Source of the DNA: Rhizobium halophilum
GTDB lineage: Bacteria > Pseudomonadota > Alphaproteobacteria > Rhizobiales > Rhizobiaceae
Direction of reading: 5' to 3'
Length of the DNA stretch: 64,000 nucleotides
Assembly: GCF_021648825.1 (NCBI RefSeq)
Contig: NZ_JAKJHS010000001.1
Coordinates: 1-64,000, forward strand
The translations under genes were made by a program, and so were the position numbers. Below are positions 52,314-61,252 of the stretch, piece after piece. How positions within the stretch are numbered: position 1 is the first letter of the stretch; each line of letters begins with the position of its first letter. Under the pieces are notes generated by a model. The model made no database searches, was not told the DNA's origin, and was given only the letters and a program-made list of their open reading frames with translations.

Positions 52314-53239
52314 CGGGCTCGTACATGGTGTTCTACAGCGCGTTCGATGATTTTCAGGCTTGGCGCGAGGCGCTGGAATCGGAAGGAGTTGAGCTTTGCC
52401 GCAGCGAGGATATCGCCGATGCCGACAACGTGCGTTCGGCACTCGTTTGGAAGCCGCCGCAAGGCTTCTTTCAAGGGTTCCGCAACCTGCAACTCGTCGT
52501 CAACCTAGGCGCTGGCGTAGACGCATTGGTTGGACGCAACGACCTGCCGGACGTTCCCATCACCCGGCTCTCCGATCCACGCATGGCTCGAATGATGGCG
52601 GGTTTCGTTCTGTTTGCCGTCACGCGCTATGCCCGCGACATTCCGCAGTTCGAAAAAGCCCAGCGCGAACGGCGTTGGCATTATATTCACCCAAAGGACC
52701 CAGCCGACATTACCGTTGGCGTGCTGGGGCTCGGGGAGCTTGGCCTGGAATCTGCGCGAGAGGTCGCGCGCCAGGGCTATAGGGTGCTCGGCTGGTCGCG
52801 AACCCAAAAATCTGTCGAAGGCATCTCCTGCTCCAGCGGGCCCGATGCGCTCGTCTCGGTCCTGTCTCAATCCGACATCGTCGTCTGCATGCTGCCTAGG
52901 ACCCCCGAGACGGACGGTCTTCTCGATGCCGCCATGTTCCGTTCGATGAAGCAGGGCGCCTTCTTCATCAACGTGTCGCGCGGCAGTATCGTGGACGAGC
53001 CCGCATTGATCGCCGCACTTCAGTCCGGCTGGCTTGGCGGCGCGACCCTCGACGTCTTTGCCAAGGAGCCCCTCTCCCCCGACAGTCCGCTCTGGACGAT
53101 GGAGAATGTCCTCATCACGCCGCACCTGGCCTCGATCGCGCTGCCGTCCTCGGCTGCAATGCAGATCGGCGAAAATGTCAGGAGGATTGCGCGCAACGAG
53201 GCGGTGCTCAGCCGGATTGATCCAAAGCGCGGGTATTGA
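52310..53239 (+). CDS. NAD(P)-dependent 2-hydroxyacid dehydrogenase (GhrA type), 309 aa
   Basis: Rossmann motif VGVLGLGELGLESAREVA, catalytic Arg in INVSRGSIVDEPALI, Glu in FAKEPLSPDSPLW and His in ITPHLASIA match the glyoxylate/hydroxypyruvate reductase A group. It would interconvert a 2-oxoacid and a D-2-hydroxyacid. Convergent with the LysR gene, five bases apart. Confidence 0.88.
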   Translation: MTGSYMVFYSAFDDFQAWREALESEGVELCRSEDIADADNVRSALVWKPPQGFFQGFRNLQLVVNLGAGVDALVGRNDLPDVPITRLSDPRMARMMAGFVLFAVTRYARDIPQFEKAQRERRWHYIHPKDPADITVGVLGLGELGLESAREVARQGYRVLGWSRTQKSVEGISCSSGPDALVSVLSQSDIVVCMLPRTPETDGLLDAAMFRSMKQGAFFINVSRGSIVDEPALIAALQSGWLGGATLDVFAKEPLSPDSPLWTMENVLITPHLASIALPSSAAMQIGENVRRIARNEAVLSRIDPKRGY

Positions 53240-53243
53240 CGCT

Positions 53244-54161
53244 TCAGCCGGAGGCAAAGACCCCACCCTTGGCGAAAGCCTCGCGCATATAGTCCGCGAA
53301 GGCCTGAACTGCCGGCCTCAACCCATGACGGGTGAGACGCAGGAAGGTGACGGTGGCAGGCGAGAGCGGCTCCGAGATCGGCAAAATGGCAATCCTGCTG
53401 CCGTCGTAGCCAATGGTCGTGCGGGGTAGGACGTTGTGGAGCGAATAGCCCTGCCCGTGGCCGACAAGGCCGCGGATCAGTTCCGAAGAGCGCGTCCTGA
53501 AGGCGACCTGCGGCTCCAGCCCGCACGCGGCAAACAAAGAGAAGAAATAGTCGCGCGAGTGCGGCAGGTCGAGAAGGATGAAGGGCTCGCTGGCCAGTTC
53601 CGCGAGGCTGACCTCGTCGCGTCCGGCAAGCGGGTGTTCCGCGGAGACCAGGGCGTAAGGGGGAAGGTCCGCCAGCTTCTCCCCGGTGATCTCGTCGGGA
53701 ACGGCGAAGTGATAGGACAGCGCCAGTTCCGTGCGCCCGGAGATCAGGTGGCCGATCATCTCCTGCTGATCGCCTTCCTCAAGCTTGACCGAGATCCCGG
53801 GATAGCGCTGCGCAAAGCCGGACAGGAGCGCCGGCATGAACCGGATGGCCAGGGTTGGGAAACTGCCCACGACGATCTCGCCCCGCAAGGAATCCCCAAG
53901 CGCCTGCGCACTGTTGGCAAAGTCACGCGCGTGGTTCAGCAGCAGCCGCGCGTCATTGACGTAGCGTTGTCCGGCTGCCGAGAGGGTGACGCCGCGTGCA
54001 TGATGGCGAACGAAGATCTGGATGCCGAGCTGCGCCTCCACCTGCGCAAGCGCCGTGGATATGGACGGCTGCGAAACGTTCAGCCTGCGGGCCGCCTCCG
54101 TCACGCTCCCACAGTCGGCTGTCTCGACGACGTAGCGAAGAACACGAAGCGACAGGTTCAT
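53244..54161 (-). CDS. LysR-family transcriptional regulator, 305 aa
   Basis: N-terminal winged helix (VETADCGSVTEAARRLNVSQ, PSISTALAQVEAQLG) and the LysR effector domain (LRGEIVVGSFPTLAIRFMPA, SEPFILLDLPHSRDYFF). LysR proteins typically activate a divergent operon; here that is the polyamine-type transporter starting at 54458. The 296-bp gap is AT-rich near the lysR start (ataataatattttgg), as expected of a LysR-controlled promoter. Confidence 0.9.
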   Translation of the reverse strand: MNLSLRVLRYVVETADCGSVTEAARRLNVSQPSISTALAQVEAQLGIQIFVRHHARGVTLSAAGQRYVNDARLLLNHARDFANSAQALGDSLRGEIVVGSFPTLAIRFMPALLSGFAQRYPGISVKLEEGDQQEMIGHLISGRTELALSYHFAVPDEITGEKLADLPPYALVSAEHPLAGRDEVSLAELASEPFILLDLPHSRDYFFSLFAACGLEPQVAFRTRSSELIRGLVGHGQGYSLHNVLPRTTIGYDGSRIAILPISEPLSPATVTFLRLTRHGLRPAVQAFADYMREAFAKGGVFASG

Positions 54162-54457
54162 AGCTATAGCCTATCCAATACAGAAGATAATAATATTTTG
54201 GAAATGCTATGGCATGCCTCAACATCCGTCCAGCCCATTTTTCAAGCATTATAGTCATTCAGATTGGCTGCGGCGATAAAATAGGCATATATTCTAACAA
54301 ACAGAGATCCACAGCCCGACCGGCGGGATTGGTCCCAAATCCCGACACCGCCTCCTGAGGCGAAGCAAAGTTAAAGCCGGCATCGGCCGTGGGAGGAGCG
54401 GTGGGCGCGGACAACGCGGTCAAAATTTGACCTTCAACAAGAAAGGCAGGGAACAGC

Positions 54458-55501
54458 ATGTATCGCACAACCGTACTGATGGCCGGAGTCGTTTCGGCCC
54501 TGACACTCTTCTCGCAAGCCAGTGTCGCCAATGCCCAGGAAAAGCTGGTCGTCAGCACCTGGGGCGGCAGCTTCCGCGATCTGATCGATGAGGCAATCGG
54601 CCAGAAATTCACCGAGGAAACCGGCGTCGAGGTCGAATATTTAACCGGCGGCACGATGGACCGCCTTAACCAGGCCAAGCTCGCCGGCGGCGCGCCGGAA
54701 AGCGACGTTACCTTCACCACCGCCCATGTCGGCTGGCTCTATGCCAATGACGGCCTGTTCGAAACGCTCGATCTGAGCAAGGTGCCGAACGCCTCGCATC
54801 TGGTGGAGCAGGCAAAGATCAGCCCCCATCACATCGGTGCCTGGGCCTACGTCTACACGATCGGCTACCTGCCCGACCAACTGCCCGAGGGGGTCAACTT
54901 CGACAGCTGGGAAGGGCTTTGGAACCCCGCGCTCAAGGGCATGATCGCCTCGCCGGACTTCGATCCCAGCCATGTGATCGCGGTAGCCGCAACGCTTGAA
55001 GGCAGCGATGCTGCGGGATGGGAGAAAGGCCAGGAAAAGCTGGCTGCCCTGAAGCCGAACTACAAAGCTTTTTACACCAACGACGCCAACAGCCAGCAGC
55101 TTTTCGCAACCGGTGAAACGCCGGTGCAGGTCATCTTGTCGATGAACGCCTATTACATGCGCGATCAGGGTGTGCCGGTGGAAATCGTCATCCCCAAGGA
55201 AGGTGGAGTGCTCGGCATCGATACGATGGCGATCATGAAGGGTACGGCCAAAAGCGACCTTGCCTACCAGTTCATGAACATCGCGCTCGATCCCGGAGTG
55301 CAGGCGAAGATTGCTGAGCTCAAGAAGGGCAGCCCGGTGATCGACAATGCCACGTTGAGCGCCGAGACCGCCGCCCTGCCCGGTATCTTTACCACCGCCG
55401 ACCAATGGGCCAGCCAGACGCTGATCATCGACCACAAGCTGCGCGCGGAAAAGACCGCCGAATGGCGCAAGTGGTTCGCAGAAAACATGATCGGCCAGTA
55501 A
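54458..55501 (+). CDS. Polyamine/opine-type ABC transporter substrate-binding protein, 347 aa
   Basis: Signal peptide (LMAGVVSALTLFSQASVANA). The mature protein begins VVSTWGGSFRDLIDEAIGQK and continues as an extracellular type 1 (PotD/F-like) binding protein (WEGLWNPALKGMIASPDFDP, KSDLAYQFMNIALDPGVQAK). AGAAAGGCAGGG precedes ATG 54458. First gene of a four-gene operon. Ligand could be a polyamine, an opine or another small cation. Confidence 0.9.
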   Translation: MYRTTVLMAGVVSALTLFSQASVANAQEKLVVSTWGGSFRDLIDEAIGQKFTEETGVEVEYLTGGTMDRLNQAKLAGGAPESDVTFTTAHVGWLYANDGLFETLDLSKVPNASHLVEQAKISPHHIGAWAYVYTIGYLPDQLPEGVNFDSWEGLWNPALKGMIASPDFDPSHVIAVAATLEGSDAAGWEKGQEKLAALKPNYKAFYTNDANSQQLFATGETPVQVILSMNAYYMRDQGVPVEIVIPKEGGVLGIDTMAIMKGTAKSDLAYQFMNIALDPGVQAKIAELKKGSPVIDNATLSAETAALPGIFTTADQWASQTLIIDHKLRAEKTAEWRKWFAENMIGQ

Positions 55502-55518
55502 CGCATCGCGATGAGGTG

Positions 55519-55546
55519 TCGCCCGCCGCTTCAAACCGGCGGGCGA
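55519..55546 (+). other. Strong intercistronic hairpin after the binding-protein gene
   Basis: TCGCCCGCCG (55519-55528) pairs with CGGCGGGCGA (55537-55546) across an eight-base loop. No T-run follows, so it is not a full terminator. Such stems after binding-protein genes protect the upstream mRNA and keep binding protein in excess over permease. Confidence 0.75.
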
Positions 55547-55568
55547 TCCTGCGAGCGAAGGATATTAC

Positions 55569-56420
55569 ATGACGCAACGTCCATTTCTCGGCTGGCTCGT
55601 TTCGCCTGCCGTTCTCCTGGCGCTCGGGCTGGCCGCCGCCATGGCAGCGATCCTACAGTATAGCGTGCGCGCCTATGTGCCGGGTTCGCTCGATGTCGGT
55701 GGCCTGACATTTGAGAACTTCACGACACTGCTACGCCCCTTCTATCTCTGGGCCTTCTGGAACACGATCCTTCTGTGCCTGATGACGGCCACCTTCACAT
55801 TGATCCTCGCCTATCCTGTCGCCTACGCGCTGGTGCGTGTGAACAACAAGGCGCTGAAGTCATTCATCCTCATTGCCTCGATCACACCGCTCTTCCTCGG
55901 CGAGGTGGTGCGGACCTATTCCTGGATGATCGTGCTCGGCAACAACGGCTTTATCAACAGCGTCCTGATGTCGCTTGGGATCATCGATAGCCCCCTGCAG
56001 ATGATGTTCACCACGTCGGGGGTCGTCGCCGCCCTGGTGCATGTGACGATGCCGATCATGGTCATCATGCTGACGGCCGGCCTGTCCCATATCGATCGCA
56101 ACTACGAAAAGGCGGCTGAAAGCCTCGGTGCCGGACCGATCCGTTGCTTCATGACGGTCACCCTGCCGCTATCCATGCCGGGCGTCGTGGCTGGTTTCTC
56201 GACAGCTTTTGCCTGGACTTTCAGCGCGTTTGCGACACCGCAGCTGATCGGCGGCGGCAAGGTCAACACCGTCTCGACGCTGGTCTATCAGTTGGGCTTC
56301 GCGTCCTTCAACTTTCCGTTTGCCGCAAGCCTCTCCTTTGCCGGGCTCGTCATGACCTTTGCCGTGCTGGCCCTTATGAAGCGGGCAATGCGCCCCATCG
56401 AACGCCTGGGAGAACAATGA
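55569..56420 (+). CDS. Polyamine-type ABC transporter permease 1, 283 aa
   Basis: Six membrane segments, starting LGWLVSPAVLLALGLAAAMA. The ATPase-contact EAA motif reads YEKAAESLGAGPIRCFMTVT. It belongs to the PotB/PotH group. It is separated by one base from the next permease gene. Confidence 0.9.
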   Translation: MTQRPFLGWLVSPAVLLALGLAAAMAAILQYSVRAYVPGSLDVGGLTFENFTTLLRPFYLWAFWNTILLCLMTATFTLILAYPVAYALVRVNNKALKSFILIASITPLFLGEVVRTYSWMIVLGNNGFINSVLMSLGIIDSPLQMMFTTSGVVAALVHVTMPIMVIMLTAGLSHIDRNYEKAAESLGAGPIRCFMTVTLPLSMPGVVAGFSTAFAWTFSAFATPQLIGGGKVNTVSTLVYQLGFASFNFPFAASLSFAGLVMTFAVLALMKRAMRPIERLGEQ

Positions 56421-56421
56421 G

Positions 56422-57240
56422 ATGTCGTCGTTTCCTATGCGAAAACATCCGCTCAAGCTCGTCGGGATCCTGCTGGTAACAGTCATTCTCGGCTTCGTCA
56501 TGCTGCCGGCGGTCGTCGTCACCATTACGGCCTTCAACGACAAGGCGATCCTGGCGTTTCCACCGCAATCCTATTCCCTGCGCTGGTTTGCGCGCTCGCT
56601 CGCGTATGACGATTTCCGCAAGGGGTTTTGGAACGGCCTCATCGTCACGGCCTGGGCCTCTACGCTTGCATTGGCCATCGGCACCGGTTTCGCGCTTGCC
56701 CTCCATCGCTATAGCTTCTCGCTCAAATCGACGCTGGAAGGCCTGCTTTTGTCGCCGCTGGTGATCCCGCATTTCACCATCGGGCTTGGACTGCTGATCC
56801 TCTCGGCGCAATTGACGGTCGGCCGCGGCTTTCCGCTCGTGATCCTCGCCCATGTCATCCTCGTCTTGCCGTTCGTGCTGCGCAGTGTCTTCATCTCGCT
56901 GCAGAACCTCGATGGACGGCTCGAAATGGCCGCCAGCAGTCTCGGCGCCTCCCCTGGGCGCGTTCTCTTCACCGTAACCCTGCCGCTGCTGGTCCCGGGG
57001 CTCGTCAGCGGCTGGCTGTTTGCCGCGATCCTGTCCTTCAACGAGTTTACCGCCACCCTGTTCGTCTCCAACCAGGCGGCCCAGACCCTGCCAGTCGCCA
57101 TGTACAACTACGTCCGCGAGTATGCCGACCCGACGCTTGCCGCCCTCTCGGTCATCTACATCGTCGTGACGGCCCTGCTCTTGACCCTTGCAAATCTGTT
57201 CTTTGGCCTTGGAAAGATCCTCAATGTTGACGCTCACTGA
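56422..57240 (+). CDS. Polyamine-type ABC transporter permease 2, 272 aa
   Basis: Six membrane segments (VGILLVTVILGFVMLPAVVV first). EAA motif LEMAASSLGASPGRVLFTVT and FNEFTATLFVSNQAAQTLPV match the PotC/PotI group. The end overlaps the ATPase gene by 17 bases. Confidence 0.9.
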   Translation: MSSFPMRKHPLKLVGILLVTVILGFVMLPAVVVTITAFNDKAILAFPPQSYSLRWFARSLAYDDFRKGFWNGLIVTAWASTLALAIGTGFALALHRYSFSLKSTLEGLLLSPLVIPHFTIGLGLLILSAQLTVGRGFPLVILAHVILVLPFVLRSVFISLQNLDGRLEMAASSLGASPGRVLFTVTLPLLVPGLVSGWLFAAILSFNEFTATLFVSNQAAQTLPVAMYNYVREYADPTLAALSVIYIVVTALLLTLANLFFGLGKILNVDAH

Positions 57241-58372
57241 TACCGGCCTTGTGGAGCCGGCCTCCCAATCGCTCTCCACGGCCAGGCCTGCCGTTCAGCT
57301 CGACGGCGTCACCAAGCGGTTCGGCAATGCGACTGCCTTGCACGAGGCCTGGCTGAAAATCGTGCCGGGCGAATTCATGACCCTGCTCGGCCCGTCCGGC
57401 TGTGGAAAGACCACTCTCCTCAACCTGATTGCCGGCTTCCTGGACGCCGATGGCGGCGAGATCTTCATCGACGGCACCTTGGTGACGGAAACGCCAGCCC
57501 ATCAGCGGGAGATCGGCATCGTCTTCCAGAACTATGCCCTGTTCCCGCATATGACGGTCGCCAATAACATCGCCTATGGCCTGAAGACGCGCGGCATCGA
57601 GGCAGGCGAGATCAGGAGACGCGTGGAGGAGGCACTAGCCCTGGTCAAGCTTACCGGCTTTGACGATCGCAAGCCGCGCCAGCTCTCAGGCGGACAGCAG
57701 CAGCGGGTGGCGCTGGCACGCGCGCTGGTGATCCGCCCAAAGGTCCTGCTGCTCGACGAACCCTTTTCGGCGCTCGACAAGAACCTGCGCGCCTCGATGC
57801 AACTCGAGTTGAAGGAAATCCAGCAACGCCTTGGCGTCACGACCATTTTTGTAACCCACGACCAGGCGGAAGCGCTCTCGATGTCAGAGCGGATTGCCGT
57901 CATGTCTGCCGGGCGCATTCACCAAATTGCCGGGCCGCAGGACGTTTACCGGCGACCGCAGGACCGTTTCGTAGCCTCTTTCATAGGCGACGCAAGCGTC
58001 CTGTCGGGAAGACTCGTGGCAGTGACTGAAACGGCCGCTCAGGTCGCGGTCGGACCATTGACCGTTGAGGTGCCGGGCGCCCCCCTCGCCGGACTTGCCG
58101 CTGGTGCGGATGTCGACCTGTTCGTCAGACCTGAACACCTCGTGCTGGTCGATCAGGATGCGACGGGACCTGCCTTGAATGGCATTGTCAAAAACCAGGT
58201 TTTCCAGGGCGGTCATGTGGATCTTTATCTCGAACTGGCAGATCACGCCGCCGAGCCGGTTCTTCTTCGCTCCTCTGGCGCCCATTCGTCGTCGAAGTTC
58301 AGGTCCGGAGACATCGTTCATGTCCGCCCGGCTTCCATGGACCTGATCGCATTTCCGAAGCAGGACGGCTGA
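57224..58372 (+). CDS. Polyamine-type ABC transporter ATP-binding protein, 382 aa
   Basis: ATG 57224 (MLTLTDTGLVEPASQSL) gives the N-terminus. Walker A GPSGCGKTTLL, Q-loop VFQNYALFPHM, signature LSGGQQQRVALARAL, Walker B VLLLDEPFSALDK and switch THDQAEAL are all present. A TOBE domain follows (about 285-375, VDLFVRPEHLVLV). PotA/PotG-like and complete. Confidence 0.92.
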   Translation: MLTLTDTGLVEPASQSLSTARPAVQLDGVTKRFGNATALHEAWLKIVPGEFMTLLGPSGCGKTTLLNLIAGFLDADGGEIFIDGTLVTETPAHQREIGIVFQNYALFPHMTVANNIAYGLKTRGIEAGEIRRRVEEALALVKLTGFDDRKPRQLSGGQQQRVALARALVIRPKVLLLDEPFSALDKNLRASMQLELKEIQQRLGVTTIFVTHDQAEALSMSERIAVMSAGRIHQIAGPQDVYRRPQDRFVASFIGDASVLSGRLVAVTETAAQVAVGPLTVEVPGAPLAGLAAGADVDLFVRPEHLVLVDQDATGPALNGIVKNQVFQGGHVDLYLELADHAAEPVLLRSSGAHSSSKFRSGDIVHVRPASMDLIAFPKQDG

Positions 58373-58950
58373 TGGCGTAGATCTGGCGTCGGGGCGCCCA
58401 AGCGCTCGGACGCCAAAGGCCGTTTTCTCGCAAACATCTCCCCAAATGATTGGTGGTTTTGCCCGGCAAAGCCCGTCGCGTCGTCAACGCGTCGTTCCAC
58501 CCGCTCGATGGTGTGGCACTCGTGGAATGACACCTGCCCATTTATAACGTACCCCGCCGGCCTTTTTCGGTCTGCGCGACCGCTTACGCGCGGGTGCCTC
58601 CGCGCGCACCCGTGCGCGTTGCCAAATGGAGCCCCAGCCAATGGCCTCACCGCGCCCCGAAACGGGATCTCAAAGCCCCCTAGATCAGCCAATCCGTTTT
58701 TCTCGGATGGACCTCGTGAAATAGCCTGAGACTGTCCAGGCGAGAGCGGCAAACTATTGAACAGGGCATTCGGGATAGCCAAAGACTATGTGATGAATTG
58801 ACGTGCAATATAGGTCCCAATCTTTCAACAATTGAACAAAAGATTACCACTCAAATGTGCGACATTGCCTCTTTAACGATCAGGCAACCTCTTGTGTAAT
58901 TTGATTATTATCAGGAACATTGATCATCAACGTTCAACGAGGGTGATCAG
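58373..58950. other. 578-bp intergenic region with weak inverted repeats
   Basis: A stem TGGCGTC (58384-58390) with GACGCCA (58409-58415) follows the ATPase stop and may slow transcription. AATCTTT and AAAGATT near 58817-58845 flank caacaattgaac and could be an operator for the TRAP operon. On the minus strand a 154-aa ORF exists at 58318-58782 without family match or good start; I do not support it as a gene. Confidence 0.4.
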
Positions 58951-59934
58951 ATGTTTGTGATGAAAAAGATAGGTTTTGCGTTCGGCGTTCTCGCCAGCGT
59001 GGTTTCCGCAGATCTTGCGGCAGCTCAGACCAAGATGCGCCTGGCGGTGGAAACCACCAGCGGCGATCCCACGAATGTCATGCTGGTCGCCTTCCGGGAC
59101 GAGCTCGCGAAGACGGCAGGTGATGCCTTCTCCATCGAGTTTTCCGACGGCGGTTCGCTTGGAGACGAGAACGCACTTGCGGAACTGATCCGCGCCGGCG
59201 TGGTGGAAGTCATTCCGCTGGGATCGGACGGCGTGGCCGCGCTCGACCCGAAATTCTCGATCTTCGACACGCCCTTCCTCTTCTCCGGCAAGGAGCAGGC
59301 CCGTGCCGCGCTTGACGGCGAGCTGGGACAGATCATGGCGTCGTCCCTCAAGGAGAACGCCAATCTCGAGGTTCTGGCGTTCGGTGAGCTCGGCGTGCGC
59401 GTCATCAGCAACTCCAAGCGCGCGATCAACACACCGGCAGACCTGAGCGGCCTCAAGATCCGCACACCGAACAGCCCGACGCGCATCATGGCCTTCCAGA
59501 CGCTTGGTGCCGCGCCAACGACGCTGGCTCTCGGCGAAGTCTATATGGGCTTGAAGCAGGGTGTGATCGACGGGCAGGAAAACCCACTGTCGGTGATCAA
59601 GGAGTTCTCCCTGTTCGAGACGCAGCCGCACATTTCCCTGACCAACCACATCTACACGCCGATCACGCTGGTCATGAATGGCACCGCCTTCGACGCCCTT
59701 TCCGACGAGCTCAAGGCCAAGGTCAAGGCCGCCGCCATGGTCGGTGTCGAAAAGACCCGCACGCTTTCGGACGAAAGTGACGCAGGCCTCGTTGCCGAGT
59801 TCCAACAGGCGGGGGTGACGGTCACCAAGCCGGATATTGCCGCCTTCCAGACCGCCGCGGTCCCGGTGCGTACGAAGATCGCGGAAGTGGTGACGCCTGA
59901 GTTCATGAGCAAGGTCGAGGAGACGCTGCGTTGA
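58951..59934 (+). CDS. dctP: TRAP transporter substrate-binding protein (DctP family), 327 aa
   Basis: Signal peptide (GFAFGVLASVVSADLAAAQT). The mature protein shows DctP features: ETTSGDPTNVMLVAFRDEL, NPLSVIKEFSLFETQPHISL and RTPNSPTRIMAFQTLGAAPT with the ligand-binding Arg. It binds an organic acid in the periplasm. It overlaps the next gene by four bases. Confidence 0.9.
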   Translation: MFVMKKIGFAFGVLASVVSADLAAAQTKMRLAVETTSGDPTNVMLVAFRDELAKTAGDAFSIEFSDGGSLGDENALAELIRAGVVEVIPLGSDGVAALDPKFSIFDTPFLFSGKEQARAALDGELGQIMASSLKENANLEVLAFGELGVRVISNSKRAINTPADLSGLKIRTPNSPTRIMAFQTLGAAPTTLALGEVYMGLKQGVIDGQENPLSVIKEFSLFETQPHISLTNHIYTPITLVMNGTAFDALSDELKAKVKAAAMVGVEKTRTLSDESDAGLVAEFQQAGVTVTKPDIAAFQTAAVPVRTKIAEVVTPEFMSKVEETLR

Positions 59935-60734
59935 CCATCGTAACCTCTCAGGCTCCGGCGAAAGCTGGAGCCTACCCTCGCTTCCGCTACGACGGCTCAG
60001 GAAACCTTGCGCGCATCGGCCTCATCTACATCGCGTCCAGCGTGGTGATGGAGGAGGAGATGTGGGCGATGTCGGCCCACGGCGTATCGACCCATACGGC
60101 CCGGATCAAGCTGCCGAAAGTGACGGTACAGGGCATCGAAGAAATGATGGGCGCGCCGGAACTCGAAACGGCCGCCCGCATGGCTGGCGCGGCCCCGATC
60201 GATGTCCTGCTGTTTGGTGGGACAAGTGCATCCTTTCTGCATGGCGCGGCCTACGACAAGGCCCTCATCGAAAAGATCAGGCAATGGGTGCCAGGTCCCA
60301 AGGTGACCACGGCCTCGACAGCGACGCTGGCAGCGCTGGCGAAAGTGAAGGCCGGGAAAGTGGCGCTTGCCACACCATACCTGCCGGAAATCCATGAACG
60401 GGCCATTCGCTTCCTTGAAGAGAACGGTCATCCCGTCGTCAAGAGCGGCTATCTTGGCATCTCCGACGACCATGCGCTGGCGGAAGTCTCGCTGGAAGAG
60501 GTCTACGACCATGTGCTGTCGGTCGATCATCCTGAAGCCAGCGCGATATTCGTCTCCTGCACCAACTTCCGGACCGTTGGCGCGATCGAAGCCCTGGAAG
60601 AGCGTCTTGGAAAGCCGGTCATTTCCGCCAATCAGGCGTCGTTCTGGCACTGCCTAGCGCTTGCTGGCGTTGCCGGCGCCCGCCCCGGCTATGGCTGCCT
60701 CTTTGAAGGCAACGTCCACGAAGGAAGCGAGTGA
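59931..60734 (+). CDS. Asp/Glu racemase-superfamily protein, arylmalonate-decarboxylase-like, 267 aa
   Basis: Maleate isomerase/arylmalonate decarboxylase family. Two Cys normally face each other in the isomerases. Here the first position is Gly (LLFGGTSASF, residues 94-103) and only the second Cys remains (IFVSCTN, Cys210). The Gly-Thr-Ser run is what arylmalonate decarboxylase uses to hold its carboxylate, so decarboxylation is more likely than isomerisation. The gene lies between dctP and dctQ with four-base overlaps, so its substrate is probably what the transporter brings in. Confidence 0.82.
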   Translation: MTIVTSQAPAKAGAYPRFRYDGSGNLARIGLIYIASSVVMEEEMWAMSAHGVSTHTARIKLPKVTVQGIEEMMGAPELETAARMAGAAPIDVLLFGGTSASFLHGAAYDKALIEKIRQWVPGPKVTTASTATLAALAKVKAGKVALATPYLPEIHERAIRFLEENGHPVVKSGYLGISDDHALAEVSLEEVYDHVLSVDHPEASAIFVSCTNFRTVGAIEALEERLGKPVISANQASFWHCLALAGVAGARPGYGCLFEGNVHEGSE

Positions 60735-61252
60735 TGACGAAAGCCGTGGCTCCGACCCCAAGCGAGATCCTCAGTGACGACGTCACCCGCCGCTCGAAGC
60801 TGCGCGGTGGGCTGCAGTGGCTTGTCGAAACCTCAGCCATCGTCCTGCTCGTCTTTCTCGTCGCTCTCGTGCTGGCCAATTCGCTCGGGCGTTATCTGTT
60901 CGCGGCGCCCCTGCCGTGGACGGAGGAAGTCGTGACCGCCTTGCTGATGTGGCTCGGTGCGCTGGGCATCACCATTGGCGCGCTCAACAACGAGCTCATC
61001 AGCTGTTCGATCTGGACGCGACGCCTTACCGGTGTCTCCCAGCATGGCCTTGCGACCTTACAGGCCGTGTTCTCCATCGCGGTGATGGCGGTCGTCGGCG
61101 TCCTTGCCTGGCGCTACCTTGGAACCTTCGGATCCGACCGGACGCCGATCCTTGGCATATCGAAGGCGGTCGCCATCTCCGGCATTTTTGCCACCTGCGT
61201 CGGACTGGGCGTCGCCTTCCTCCTTAACATCGTCGAAGGAAGGAAAGAATAA
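60734..61252 (+). CDS. dctQ: TRAP transporter small permease (DctQ family), 172 aa
   Basis: Four membrane segments: VETSAIVLLVFLVALVLANS, then EEVVTALLMWLGALGITIGA (conserved W/G region), and two more. ATG 60734 overlaps the previous stop (TGATG) and the end overlaps dctM (TAATG). Confidence 0.9.
   Translation: MTKAVAPTPSEILSDDVTRRSKLRGGLQWLVETSAIVLLVFLVALVLANSLGRYLFAAPLPWTEEVVTALLMWLGALGITIGALNNELISCSIWTRRLTGVSQHGLATLQAVFSIAVMAVVGVLAWRYLGTFGSDRTPILGISKAVAISGIFATCVGLGVAFLLNIVEGRKE

Noticed and set aside
58318..58782. 154-aa minus-strand ORF between the ABC and TRAP operons
   Set aside because: No family match, no ribosome site, overlap with the ATPase gene end, and low-quality composition.
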